Positions 31,579-40,470 of a stretch of DNA of 43,238 nucleotides are shown piece by piece. The stretch is from Chloroflexota bacterium (GTDB taxonomy: Bacteria > Chloroflexota > Dehalococcoidia > UBA2979), in the NCBI GenBank assembly GCA_016875635.1, contig VGPD01000014.1:1-43238 (forward strand), written 5' to 3'. Within the stretch, counting starts at the first letter, position 1; every line of letters starts with the position of its first letter. The notes under the pieces were generated by a model. The model searched no databases, had not been told where the DNA came from, and was given only the letters and a program-made list of their open reading frames with translations. A program made the translations under genes and the position numbers.

Positions 31579-32913
31579 GTGACCCTTTCCGCCGAGGCCG
31601 CCGCCTTCCGCGTACCCGTGGAGCGACTGACGCTCGCGAACGGCCTCCGCGTGGTCGTCTCGCCGGAACACAGCGCGCCGGTCATCTGCGTCGCCGTCTA
31701 CTACGGGGTGGGGATGCGCCTCGAACCGCGGGGGCGGACGGGTTTCGCGCACCTCTTTGAACACCTGATGTTCCAGGGGTCGTCGCAGATGGCGAAGATG
31801 GAACTCGTCGGGCTCGTCCAGGCGAATGGCGGCCTGCTGAACGGATCCACCCGCACTGACTTCACAAACTACTTCGAGGTCATGCCCTCGCACACGCTCG
31901 ATCTGGCCCTATGGATGGAAGCGGACCGGATGCGCGGACCGGTGATCACACAGGCCGAACTCGACAACCAGCGCGACGTGGTCAAGAACGAGATCCGCGT
32001 GAACGTGCTCAACCGCCCGTACGGCTCCTTTCCCTGGATCGACATGCAGGAGCGCGCGTTCACGAACTGGCACAACGCGCACAACGGTTACGGCGACATG
32101 GTCGACCTCGACGCCGCGTCGCTGACGGACGCGCGCTCGTTCTTCGACGCCTACTATTCGCCCGCGAATGCCGTCCTTGTCGTCGTTGGCGACGCTGACC
32201 CCACGGAGGTCTTCGCGATCGCGCGACGCTACTTCGAGACAATCCCGGCGGCCCCGCCGCCACCGCGAGCGGAGACTGCCGAACCGCCCCAGGAGGCTGA
32301 GCGGCGCTTTACGCGCGTCGACCTACTCGCGCCCACCCCCGCTCTCGCCATCGCCTACCACACTCCTCCAGCAGCGACACCCGAGTATTACGCGCTCGGA
32401 TTGCTCCACCAGGCGCTCGCCGAGGGCGACGACGCGTTGCTCCATGCCGAACTCGTGTCGAAACGCGGCTACGCCTCCGAGGTGGACGGGGGGATCAACT
32501 TCCTCGGCCACATGCACAACGCCCAGACTCCGCTGCTCTGGTGCGTCACGCTGGTCCACGACAGCGACGTCACGCCCGACGCGATCCTGGAAGCGTTCGA
32601 CGCCGTCATCGAAGATGTGCGCGCGCATGGCCTCGACGACGGGGCGCTCTCCCGCTCACGGACAAAGGCGCGCGCGTCGCTCTTCGGGACCATCGCCGAC
32701 CAGTACATCCCCGGCTTCGGCCTGGCTGACCTGCTCGCCTCGTTCGAGCTGTTCGAGGGTGATGCAAACCGTGTGAACGACCTGGACGCGCGGTTCGCGG
32801 CGGTCACGCCGGAACTCGTCGCCGCTGTCGCCCGTGACTACCTGAAACGAGAGAACCGCGTGATCCTCGAACTCCACGCCGGGGCCGCGACCGCGGTGGG
32901 GGCCGGCTCGTGA
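31579..32913 (+). CDS. M16-family zinc peptidase, catalytic subunit
   Basis: The 444-residue peptidase has the inverted zinc motif in GFAHLFEHLMFQG (H58, E61, H62), with the distal Glu in VVKNEIR (about E138). It also has the N-terminal NGLRVVVSPEHSAP typical of processing-peptidase-like (M16B) proteins. It lacks a clear RY-type substrate motif in its C-terminal half (about 240-440). GTG 31579 follows AAGGAG. The TGA stop overlaps the GTG of the next gene (GTGA). In M16B pairs one subunit has the metal site and the partner the substrate-binding residues, as here. There is no signal peptide, so it is probably cytoplasmic or membrane-associated. Confidence 0.9.
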   Translation: MTLSAEAAAFRVPVERLTLANGLRVVVSPEHSAPVICVAVYYGVGMRLEPRGRTGFAHLFEHLMFQGSSQMAKMELVGLVQANGGLLNGSTRTDFTNYFEVMPSHTLDLALWMEADRMRGPVITQAELDNQRDVVKNEIRVNVLNRPYGSFPWIDMQERAFTNWHNAHNGYGDMVDLDAASLTDARSFFDAYYSPANAVLVVVGDADPTEVFAIARRYFETIPAAPPPPRAETAEPPQEAERRFTRVDLLAPTPALAIAYHTPPAATPEYYALGLLHQALAEGDDALLHAELVSKRGYASEVDGGINFLGHMHNAQTPLLWCVTLVHDSDVTPDAILEAFDAVIEDVRAHGLDDGALSRSRTKARASLFGTIADQYIPGFGLADLLASFELFEGDANRVNDLDARFAAVTPELVAAVARDYLKRENRVILELHAGAATAVGAGS

Positions 32914-34250
32914 GCGCCGGGAGGGGCGCGCTCCCTCCACGTCCCATCCTCGGCGCACCTCGCACCGCTGCTCTCACGCCACGGCGGCGCGACGTCCTGC
33001 CGTCCGGAATACGCACGGCGCTGGTGCAAAGCGGGAGCGTACCGGTCGTCGCGCTGCGCCTGGTCGTCGAGGTCGGATCCGCCCATCTCGCGCCTGGACA
33101 GGTGTGGCTCGACCGGCTCATGCACGACTTCCTGCGCGAGGGCAGCGCCACGCACGACCGCGCCGCGTTCGCGGACGCTCTGGCCGCGATGGGCGGCAGT
33201 CTGGACGTCGAAGGCGACGAACACACGACGGTTCTGCGCACGCAGGTGCTGGCCGAGCACGCCGCAGAAGCCGCACCGCTGCTGATCGGACTGGCACGCA
33301 CGCCTCGCTTCCCGGCAGAAGAGACGGCGCGCCTGGTGGCTGATCAGCAGCGGTGGGCGGAGATCGCCGCGCAGGAACCGCAGTGGCGCGCCCACGCGAC
33401 CTTTCGCGCTGCCCTCTACGGTCACCACCCGTATGCCACCGTCCTCCCGCAGACTGAAGCGCTCGCCGGATTCACGGCGCAGGACGTGCGCGCCTTCTGG
33501 GAGCGGCATGCGGGTGCCGGTGGATCCGTGCTATTGGCCGCCGGGAGATTCGATGCGGACGCCGTGACAGCGGCCGCCGCACATGCCTCAGACGGTTGGG
33601 CGACGCCCAAGCTGACCGCGGTCCGACAGGCCGAGGCGAGTAGCGCGCGTGTCGTGCGGTTCGTCCCACGTCCAGGGGCGGAGCAGACGACGCTTCGGGT
33701 TGGCATTCCGGTACCTCCTCCGGGGCACGGCGACTACATCGCGCTGGAGGTCGCCAACGCACTCCTCGGCGGGTCATTCAACTCCCGGATCACGCAGAAC
33801 ATCCGTGAGCAGAAGGGGTACACCTACTCTCCGAACAGCCAGATCTCGACCCGGCCACGTGACGCCTACTGGGTTGAGTCCGCCGATGTCACGACGCCCG
33901 TCACCGCGCCGGCGCTGGACGAGATCCTGGGCGAAGTGGACCGGTTGCGCGCCTCGGCCCCTCCCATCGAGGAGGTGGCGAGCGTCGCGAACTACGTGGC
34001 CGGGGTCTTCGCCATCCGCGGCGCGACGCTCAGCGGCCTGCTCGACCACCTCGAGTTCCTGGCGCTCCACGGCCTCGACGACCGCTACACCGCGGTGTAC
34101 GAAGAGCGCGTGCGAGCCGTCACCCCGGCGGAGCTCTGGCGCGTGGCACGCGACTATCTGCGCCCTGAGCGACTCACGATCGTCGCCGTGGGCGATCCGG
34201 ATGCGGTACGCCCCGGTCTCGACCGCTTCGGGGCAGTCGTCGAGGGTTAG
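32910..34250 (+). CDS. M16-family peptidase, non-catalytic subunit
   Basis: The 446-residue partner has no HxxEH; the corresponding place reads VWLDRLMHDFLREG. Its C-terminal half contains NALLGGSFNSRITQNIREQKG, with YTYS next, the R/Y substrate-binding motif found in non-catalytic M16B subunits. The first 30 residues are basic and proline rich. The two subunits are expected to form a heterodimer that degrades or processes short peptides in a chamber. The 4-base GTGA overlap supports equal synthesis. The TAG stop shares TTAG 34247-34250 with the opposing MFS gene. Confidence 0.9.
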   Translation: MSAGRGALPPRPILGAPRTAALTPRRRDVLPSGIRTALVQSGSVPVVALRLVVEVGSAHLAPGQVWLDRLMHDFLREGSATHDRAAFADALAAMGGSLDVEGDEHTTVLRTQVLAEHAAEAAPLLIGLARTPRFPAEETARLVADQQRWAEIAAQEPQWRAHATFRAALYGHHPYATVLPQTEALAGFTAQDVRAFWERHAGAGGSVLLAAGRFDADAVTAAAAHASDGWATPKLTAVRQAEASSARVVRFVPRPGAEQTTLRVGIPVPPPGHGDYIALEVANALLGGSFNSRITQNIREQKGYTYSPNSQISTRPRDAYWVESADVTTPVTAPALDEILGEVDRLRASAPPIEEVASVANYVAGVFAIRGATLSGLLDHLEFLALHGLDDRYTAVYEERVRAVTPAELWRVARDYLRPERLTIVAVGDPDAVRPGLDRFGAVVEG

Positions 34251-35479
34251 CCGGGACGCGGCTCGACGGGGGCCTCAACAGAGGTCCGTGCGCGCTTCAG
34301 CGGTTCCGCGACGAAGAACAGCAGCACGATCGCCCCCAGCGCCCCCACGCTCCCGGAGGCGACGATCGCGCCACCAAGGCCGATCGCGCCGGCGAGGCCG
34401 CCGATCAGCATCGGCCCGGCCGCCCCGCCGACATCGCCCACCAACCGCCACACGCCGATGAACTCGTTGCGGCCCACGGGCGGCGAGAAGTCCGCGCCCA
34501 GTGTCATCGCGATCCCGGAACCGAACCCGTTGCCCAGGCCCGTCACCATCCCCGCCAGCAGAAGCCCCGTGAACGAGTGGGCGAACGGGAACAACATCAA
34601 CCCGATCGCCATGAAGACCAGGCACGGGACGCCGGTCCATTTCCGGCCCCAGCGGTCCATGACGATCCCCGTCGGATAGAACAGCAGCACCTCGATGAAG
34701 ATGGAGCCACTCAGGATGAAACCGATCTGACTCGGCGACATGCCAATCGCATCCCCCCAGAGCGGGATCGCCGCCTCGCGCGATCGGCGCAATACCTGGA
34801 TGGCGACCGTCGCCAGGCCCGCCGTCATGAACACCCTGCGGTGCTCCACCACCACACCCGCGAACCGGCCGTAGATGCCGCCATGGTCCGCTGCTCTTTC
34901 CGTCCGGTCATCACCCCGGACGAGGGCGTACATCACAGCCGAGGCGGCGCACGCGAGCGCCGCCTGGATCCAGAACGCCGTTTCCAACCCGTAGGCCTGG
35001 GCCACCACTCCACCGACCAGCGGCCCGATCAGGTTGCCGAGGCGGTTCGTGCCACCGAGCAGCGACAGCGCCCGTCCGCGTACCTCCAACGGCGCCCGTT
35101 CCGTCACATAGGCGAGCCGCGCAAGCTGCCAGACAGCGAACGAACAGCCCATCACGAACACCAGCGCGGCGAAGACGAGCGCCGAATGGCTGATGAGAAT
35201 CGCGAACGGTGTCACGGCGAGCGCGAGTGTCCCGAAGAGCATCGACCGGCGTTCACCGAAGCGGGCGATGAGGGCGCCAGCGGGGAGGTCGAACACCATC
35301 GTGCCCCAGCCCCGCAGGCTCACGATCGTCGCGGCGAAGGCGACCGAAGCGCCGAGGTCCTTCGCGAACAGCGGGATGACCGGGATGGCCGCGCCCTGCC
35401 CGATGGCGAAGAGGACGGTCGGCAGGTACACGGATAGTCCCAGCGAGCGAATTTGGAACGGGGTTCCGGCCTGTGCCAT
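34247..35479 (-). CDS. MFS transporter
   Basis: The 410-residue protein has about 12 hydrophobic segments and the MFS loop signature GALIARFGERRSMLFG between TM2 and TM3 (about 60-75), repeated as GIVMDRWGRKWTGV in the second half. A cytoplasmic loop with acidic and Arg residues separates the halves (about 185-215). It probably exports or imports a small molecule; the substrate is not predictable. ATG 35479 has GGAGAA about 8 bases upstream. The tail is Arg/Glu/Pro rich. A possible -10 lies at 35534-35539. Confidence 0.88.
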   Translation of the reverse strand: MAQAGTPFQIRSLGLSVYLPTVLFAIGQGAAIPVIPLFAKDLGASVAFAATIVSLRGWGTMVFDLPAGALIARFGERRSMLFGTLALAVTPFAILISHSALVFAALVFVMGCSFAVWQLARLAYVTERAPLEVRGRALSLLGGTNRLGNLIGPLVGGVVAQAYGLETAFWIQAALACAASAVMYALVRGDDRTERAADHGGIYGRFAGVVVEHRRVFMTAGLATVAIQVLRRSREAAIPLWGDAIGMSPSQIGFILSGSIFIEVLLFYPTGIVMDRWGRKWTGVPCLVFMAIGLMLFPFAHSFTGLLLAGMVTGLGNGFGSGIAMTLGADFSPPVGRNEFIGVWRLVGDVGGAAGPMLIGGLAGAIGLGGAIVASGSVGALGAIVLLFFVAEPLKRARTSVEAPVEPRPG

Positions 35480-35533
35480 CGCATCTTCTCCGACCGGAGG
35501 TGAATCTGTTCAGGACTGACGGGGCGAGGGCAG

Positions 35534-35539
35534 ATCGTA
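35534..35539 (-). promoter_or_regulatory. Possible -10 element TACGAT for MFS gene
   Basis: TACGAT on the minus strand lies 55 bases before the MFS start. The 232-base divergent gap 35480-35711 otherwise shows no feature I can support. Confidence 0.35.
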
Positions 35540-35711
35540 AGCCGGCCGCGAGTACTGACCAGCCGCCGCTGAACCCGGAGGCCCGCCCTGCCGATAGTGG
35601 ACTGGGGAACCCAGATCGGGCGAAGCACCTGCATACGGGAGAGCGGAACCGACCATCACACGCTGGAACTTCCAACCCGTCCCGCACGCGAGACGCCCGT
35701 TCACCGAAGGG

Positions 35712-37906
35712 GTGTCCCTCATCCTGCTCATGGGAGGCGGGGTGGGTGCCGTTGTTGGCAACTGGGCATTCGCGCCCGTTGCTGCTGTGCCGGGGCTCGT
35801 GCTCGCCGGTGGAGCCGCCTTGATCGCGCTGCGCTGCGCCATTGCCCGGCGGGAGCGCGTGAGTCAACTCGAGACGTGGATGAGCGCCGTCAGTCGCGAA
35901 CTGCCGGACATGCTGTTCGAGATCTCGCCGGATGGTCGATTCATCGGGGTCACGTTTGCCTCAAGCGAGATCCTGGGACGGACGCCGGAGGATCTGGTCG
36001 GCACCTCGTGGCGGAGGTCGTCCTCGACCCGATCCCGTTCCTGAACGGTGGGGGGAGCATTGGAGACCCCGCCGTCTGGAACGCCCGCTGGGTCCACGCG
36101 GGCGGCGATGCCGTCCACCACACCGCCCTGGTGCGCGCCGTCCGAGACGCCAGCGGACACCTGACGAGTCTGCGCGGCGTGCTGCGCAACCCGAGCGGCG
36201 ATCAGGCGGAGACGCAGGCCGCCCTCCGTGCTTCCGAAGAACGGCTGCGTCGGGCACTCGAGGCTGCTCAGAACGGCATCATGCTGGTCGACCGTGACGG
36301 CTCCCTCATCTTCGTGAACCGCGCGCTGCGCCGGCTGCTCGGTTACGGGCGCGAAGTCCCCATGCACCTGAACGAGGTCGCTGCGCCGGAACGGCTTGAC
36401 CAGTTGACCGGCCTCGTCGCCTCGCGCGCCTGGGCCGACGTCGGCGGTGGGCTGTTTGAGACGGGCTTGCGTCACCGGGACGGTTCCACGATCGAGGCTG
36501 AGATCGCCCTCGCGGCGCTGCGCGAGGAGGATGGCACCGTCGTCCTAATCGAGGTCCACGACCTGACCGAGTCCCGCCGCGCCAGCGACGCCATCCGCCA
36601 GATGGCAGACTACGACCGGCTGACCGGCCTGCCGAGCCGTGACCTCTTCGACCGGCATGTCCAGCGGGCGATCCTCGACGCACGTCAGACCCAGGCCTGT
36701 GTCGCCGTCATCCTGCTGGACCTGGACCGCTTCAAACTCGTGAACGACACGCTCGGCCACGCCTCGGGCGACCGCCTGCTGAAGGCCGTGGCGGAGCGAC
36801 TCCACCAGTACCTGCCATCCCCACACATCGTAGCGCGTTTCGGCGGCGACGAGTTTCTGGTCCTGGCGCCGCAGCTGCCGGTCCCGGCGGCCGCGGAAGG
36901 TGTCGCCCGCCGCGTCCTGCAGGCGCTGTCGGAGCCATTCCCGCACGAGGGGCGCCTGCTGAAAGTCGCTGCCAGCGCCGGCGTCGCCCTCTTCCCCCAG
37001 CATGCGGAGGATCCGGAGGCCCTGATCCGGATCGCCGACGGCGCGATCCATCTAGCGAAGGACGATGGTGGCGACTGCTTCCGGCTGGGCACCGGTATCG
37101 ACAGTGCCAGCGCGCGTGACCGGCTGTCACTGGAGGCCGACCTGCGTGAGGCGGTGACGCAACACGCATTCGAGGTCTACTACCAACCGCAGGTTGACCC
37201 CATGTCCAACGAACTCTGCGGGATGGAAGCCCTGCTGCGCTGGCGACACCCAGGACGCGGCTCCGTCCCACCATCCGACTTCATCCCGCTGCTGGAGGAG
37301 ACTGGACTGATCGTGCCGGTCGGCGAGTGGGTGCTGGAGCAGTCCTGCCAGCAGATGCAGACATGGATCACCGATGGATTCCGACCGGTCCGGATGGCGG
37401 TCAATCTGTCGCCGAGGCAACTGATGGTGCCGGACCTCGGGCGGGTGGTGCGAGGCATCCTCGACCACACCGGACTGAGTCCGGAACTGCTCGAGCTCGA
37501 GCTCACCGAGACCACCGCGAGCCTCACGATGGACGCGGTCATCGAGGTGCTTCACGAACTGCACGCGATCGGCATCACGACCGCGATCGACGACTTCGGG
37601 ATCGGCCATTCCTGGCTTAGCCGCCTGCGACAGTTCCCGGTTCAGACGCTGAAGGTCGACCGCTCTTTCATCAGCGGCATCGATCAGTCCCCCGGCGACC
37701 GAGCGATCGTGGAGGCTGTCGTCGCCCTGGGCCACGTCCTCGGACTGACCGTCGTCGCTGAGGGTGTCGAGACTGAGCGTCACATCGACCTCGTCCGCGA
37801 ACTCGGCTGTGACCTCGCGCAGGGGTACTACTACTCGCCCGCCGTGAGCGCCCTGGCGATGGCCGACATGATGCGTCTCGGGACGACATACTCACAGGCG
37901 GCATAG
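35712..37906 (+). pseudogene. PAS-GGDEF-EAL protein, frameshifted
   Basis: A c-di-GMP turnover protein of about 731 residues is split between two frames. GTG 35712 starts the first: two hydrophobic segments (about residues 2-45), then a PAS start (MLFEISPDGRFIGVTF, GRTPEDLVGTS). From about 36010 coding continues in another frame (AEVVLDPIPFLNGG). One missing base would join them. A second PAS follows (NGIMLVDRDGSLIFVNRA). The GGDEF domain keeps RFGGDEFLVLA and the EAL domain keeps MEALLRWRHP, TETTASL and IDDFGIG, so both catalytic sites look intact. The downstream part could still be made from an internal start. It may be a real mutation or a sequence error. Confidence 0.8.
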
Positions 37907-37921
37907 CGCCGCCACGGCGCA

Positions 37922-37936
37922 TATGATCGGTCCATG
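37922..37936 (+). promoter_or_regulatory. Leaderless-type promoter and start of amidase
   Basis: TATGAT (37922-37927) is followed by CGGTCC and ATG 37934. No Shine-Dalgarno lies between. It is 16 bases after the preceding gene's stop. Confidence 0.6.
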
Positions 37937-39241
37937 CCAGGACATCCCCGCCCTCCCCTGTCTCATGTGCCCCTGGCTCCGAGCGTCGCGACCATGCGGA
38001 ATAGGACGTTCGCGCCCGCCCGGCATGTGGCGGAGGCCTGCGACCGGCTGGACTCGTCGGACGGGATCACGCGTGCCCTCCTGCCCGAAGAGGGGAGACG
38101 GCAGCGCCTGCTGGAGGCCGCGACGGCGCTCGCCGCGCGCTATCCGGACCCGACCTCGCGACCTCTGCTATACGGCGCTCTGGTCGGTGTAAAGGACATC
38201 ATCGCCGTCGAGGGTCTGCCGACCCGCGCTGGCTCCGCCCTGCCACTCGAGGCGTTCCCGCTTTCCGAAGGCACCGCTGTCCGACGCCTGCGAGACGCCG
38301 GTGCGTTGATCCTCGGCAAGACGGTGACCACCGAGTTCGCGTACTTCGATCCCGGCGCGACCGCGAACCCGCACGATCCCCGGCGCACGCCCGGCGGATC
38401 GAGCAGCGGGTCCGCGGCAGCCGTCGCATCGGGCTACGCACATGCCGCCCTGGGGACGCAAACGGTCGGTTCCGTGATCCGGCCCGCCGCGTTCTGCGGG
38501 GTCGTCGGGGTGAAGCCGACATACGGTCGTGTCCCGACGGACGGCGTCCTTTACTACTCCCCCTCGGTTGACCACGTCGGCTTCTTCACACAGGACGCCG
38601 CCGGAGCACGCCTCCTCGCCTCCGTGCTGCTCGACGGATGGCGCGCCGGCGTCGAGGCCCCGCGCACGATCACGATCGGCGTCCCGGACGGGCCGTACCT
38701 CGACCAGGCGGAACCCGCCGCGCGCGAGTCGTTCGAGTCCTCGCTGCGCGCGCTCGAGGAGGCCGGGGTGGCGGTACGGCGGGTGCCTGCGCTCAGTGAC
38801 ATCGATGCGATTACGGAGCACCATCGCGCGCTCGCCACCGCGGAGTTCCGCGAGCAGCATCTCGAGCGATTTGCCCGGTGGGGCGCCATCGTGCGCGGCG
38901 GCAGCGCCTCCCTGTTCGACTCGGGCGCCCTCATCACCACGGCACAGCGGGCCGAGGGGGCGGCGAGTCGAGGCCGGGTGCGCGCAGCCCTGGAGGCGCT
39001 GATGGATGAGCACGGCCTCGACGCCTGGGCCTGCCCGGCCGCCCCCGGACCGGCGCCGCTGGGGCTGCGCTCCACCGGCGATCCGGCAATGAACCTCCCG
39101 TGGACGCACAGCGGGATGCCCGCGCTCACCGTGCCCGCCGGGCTCGTCGATTCGATGCCCGTGGGACTGCAGTTGGCAGCACGCTCTGGCCACGATGAAG
39201 ATCTGCTCGCGCTCGCCGAGGTGCTGGAGCCGCTGCTGTGA
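37934..39241 (+). CDS. Amidase signature family hydrolase
   Basis: The 435-residue enzyme hydrolyses an amide bond with the Ser-cisSer-Lys triad. K87 is in GALVGVKDII. The cis-Ser is in the Gly/Ser-rich RTPGGSSSGSAAAVASG (about 151-167) and the nucleophile S180 is in TQTVGSVIRPAAFCG. The C-terminal part (WTHSGMPALTVPAGL, SMPVGLQLAARSG) is typical of the family. The residue before the nucleophile block (TVGSV) differs slightly from the usual TGGSI. There are no gatB/gatC genes nearby, so a GatA role is unlikely. Its stop overlaps the next gene by GTGA, suggesting a shared pathway. Confidence 0.92.
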   Translation: MPGHPRPPLSHVPLAPSVATMRNRTFAPARHVAEACDRLDSSDGITRALLPEEGRRQRLLEAATALAARYPDPTSRPLLYGALVGVKDIIAVEGLPTRAGSALPLEAFPLSEGTAVRRLRDAGALILGKTVTTEFAYFDPGATANPHDPRRTPGGSSSGSAAAVASGYAHAALGTQTVGSVIRPAAFCGVVGVKPTYGRVPTDGVLYYSPSVDHVGFFTQDAAGARLLASVLLDGWRAGVEAPRTITIGVPDGPYLDQAEPAARESFESSLRALEEAGVAVRRVPALSDIDAITEHHRALATAEFREQHLERFARWGAIVRGGSASLFDSGALITTAQRAEGAASRGRVRAALEALMDEHGLDAWACPAAPGPAPLGLRSTGDPAMNLPWTHSGMPALTVPAGLVDSMPVGLQLAARSGHDEDLLALAEVLEPLL

Positions 39242-40317
39242 CCTCGGCCGCTACCCCATTTCGTGTGGAAGACCTCACGGCGGGGTGGGTTCAGGCTGCT
39301 CTGCACGTCTCGGACGCGTTGCCCGCTGCGTCGCGCGTGACGGCACTTGTGACGACGCCGGTTGGTGACCGGGGCGGCGTCAACGGCGACGCCTTCCACG
39401 TACGGCCCACGTACCAGGGGGCCGCAGGCCCCTCCCGTCTCATCGCCAAGTTCGGCACGCCCGGCGTCCGCGGGGTCGCCGTCTTCCAGGGGTGGTACGA
39501 GCGTGAGGTGCGGTTCTATCGGCAGTTCGCCGCAATGACGCCGCTCCGCACACCAAGGTCATATGCGGCGGCGCTCGGCGAACCCGGCGAGTGCATCCTG
39601 CTGCTCGAAGACCTCGCGCCGCGTGTGCAGGGCGACCAGGAGGCGTCGTGCGACGCCAATCAGGCGCTGGCCGCAGCGCGGGCGCTGGGCGCGATGCACG
39701 CCCACTGGTGGGGCTCCGCTGAGATCGAGGCCGCTGCGTGGCTGCCAGACACCACTGTGGGACTGACACGCGCCGGCCGGGTTGGCGGCGCATTCGCCCG
39801 TGCCCTCGACATCGCGGGGAATGTGCTTGCCCCCGAGGTGCGTATCGCCCGCGAGACGCTGGCCGCGGCGTACGTCCCATTGCTGGAAGCGATCGCACGC
39901 GCCCCGCGCACGTTGACGCACGGTGATTTCCGGCTCGACAACCTGTTCTTTGGTGACGCCGCACCGATCGAAGTCGCGGCCATCGACTGGCAGTTCACCT
40001 GCCGGACGCGTGGCGCGTACGACCTCGCGTACTTCCTCGGTCTCGACCTGGAACCCGCACAGCGCGCAGTCGTCGAGCCACTCTGTATCGACGCGTACCT
40101 CGACGTATTGCGGGCAGGCGGCGTGACCTACGACCGCGCCGAATTCGAGCGCGACTACGACATGGCGCTGCTTGCGTCGCTCGCAGTGTTCACGATCGGT
40201 GCGGCCTCGCCATCTCCCAACGCGCGGATGGACCGGGTACACGTGCAGGGGATCGATCGGCTCTGTGCCGCGATCGTCGGGCGCGGTGCGCTGGGTGTCC
40301 TCGGGACGCTGGGATAG
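39238..40317 (+). CDS. Aminoglycoside phosphotransferase-like (APH) kinase
   Basis: The 359-residue protein belongs to the APH/ecdysteroid-kinase-like group. LIAKFG (about 68-73) supplies the ATP-site Lys; ILLLEDLAPRVQGDQ is the hinge. The catalytic loop is LTHGDFRLDNLFF (about 226-238, D230, N235) and the metal-binding Asp is in VAAIDWQ (about 246-252). It probably phosphorylates a small hydroxyl compound; antibiotic resistance is not implied. The GTG start overlaps the amidase stop by four bases, so the pair is translationally coupled and may act on one substrate, for example during use of an amide compound. Confidence 0.85.
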   Translation: MTSAATPFRVEDLTAGWVQAALHVSDALPAASRVTALVTTPVGDRGGVNGDAFHVRPTYQGAAGPSRLIAKFGTPGVRGVAVFQGWYEREVRFYRQFAAMTPLRTPRSYAAALGEPGECILLLEDLAPRVQGDQEASCDANQALAAARALGAMHAHWWGSAEIEAAAWLPDTTVGLTRAGRVGGAFARALDIAGNVLAPEVRIARETLAAAYVPLLEAIARAPRTLTHGDFRLDNLFFGDAAPIEVAAIDWQFTCRTRGAYDLAYFLGLDLEPAQRAVVEPLCIDAYLDVLRAGGVTYDRAEFERDYDMALLASLAVFTIGAASPSPNARMDRVHVQGIDRLCAAIVGRGALGVLGTLG

Positions 40318-40434
40318 CACGGCCCCCTTCCGTTTGCCCTCACCGGGCAGCCCCAGATTCGATATTCGGCACCCGGCCCCTGCAGGACCTGCCGCCGTCG
40401 TCCGCGTGTCCTCCTCGGGCTCGCAGTGGCGGTG

Positions 40435-40440
40435 TAGACT
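40435..40440 (+). promoter_or_regulatory. Possible -10 element TAGACT
   Basis: TAGACT lies 31 bases before GTG 40471, which has its own GGAGGGAG site. It is in the 153-base gap after the kinase gene. That gap otherwise holds only a short GCCC/GGGC hairpin (40336-40348). Confidence 0.4.
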
Positions 40441-40470
40441 TCACGACGCCCCAGCGCGGAGGGAGCGACG

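Noticed and set aside
39238-40317. Aminoglycoside resistance gene
   Set aside because: The APH fold is shared by many small-molecule kinases; context (amidase coupling) and sequence do not indicate resistance.
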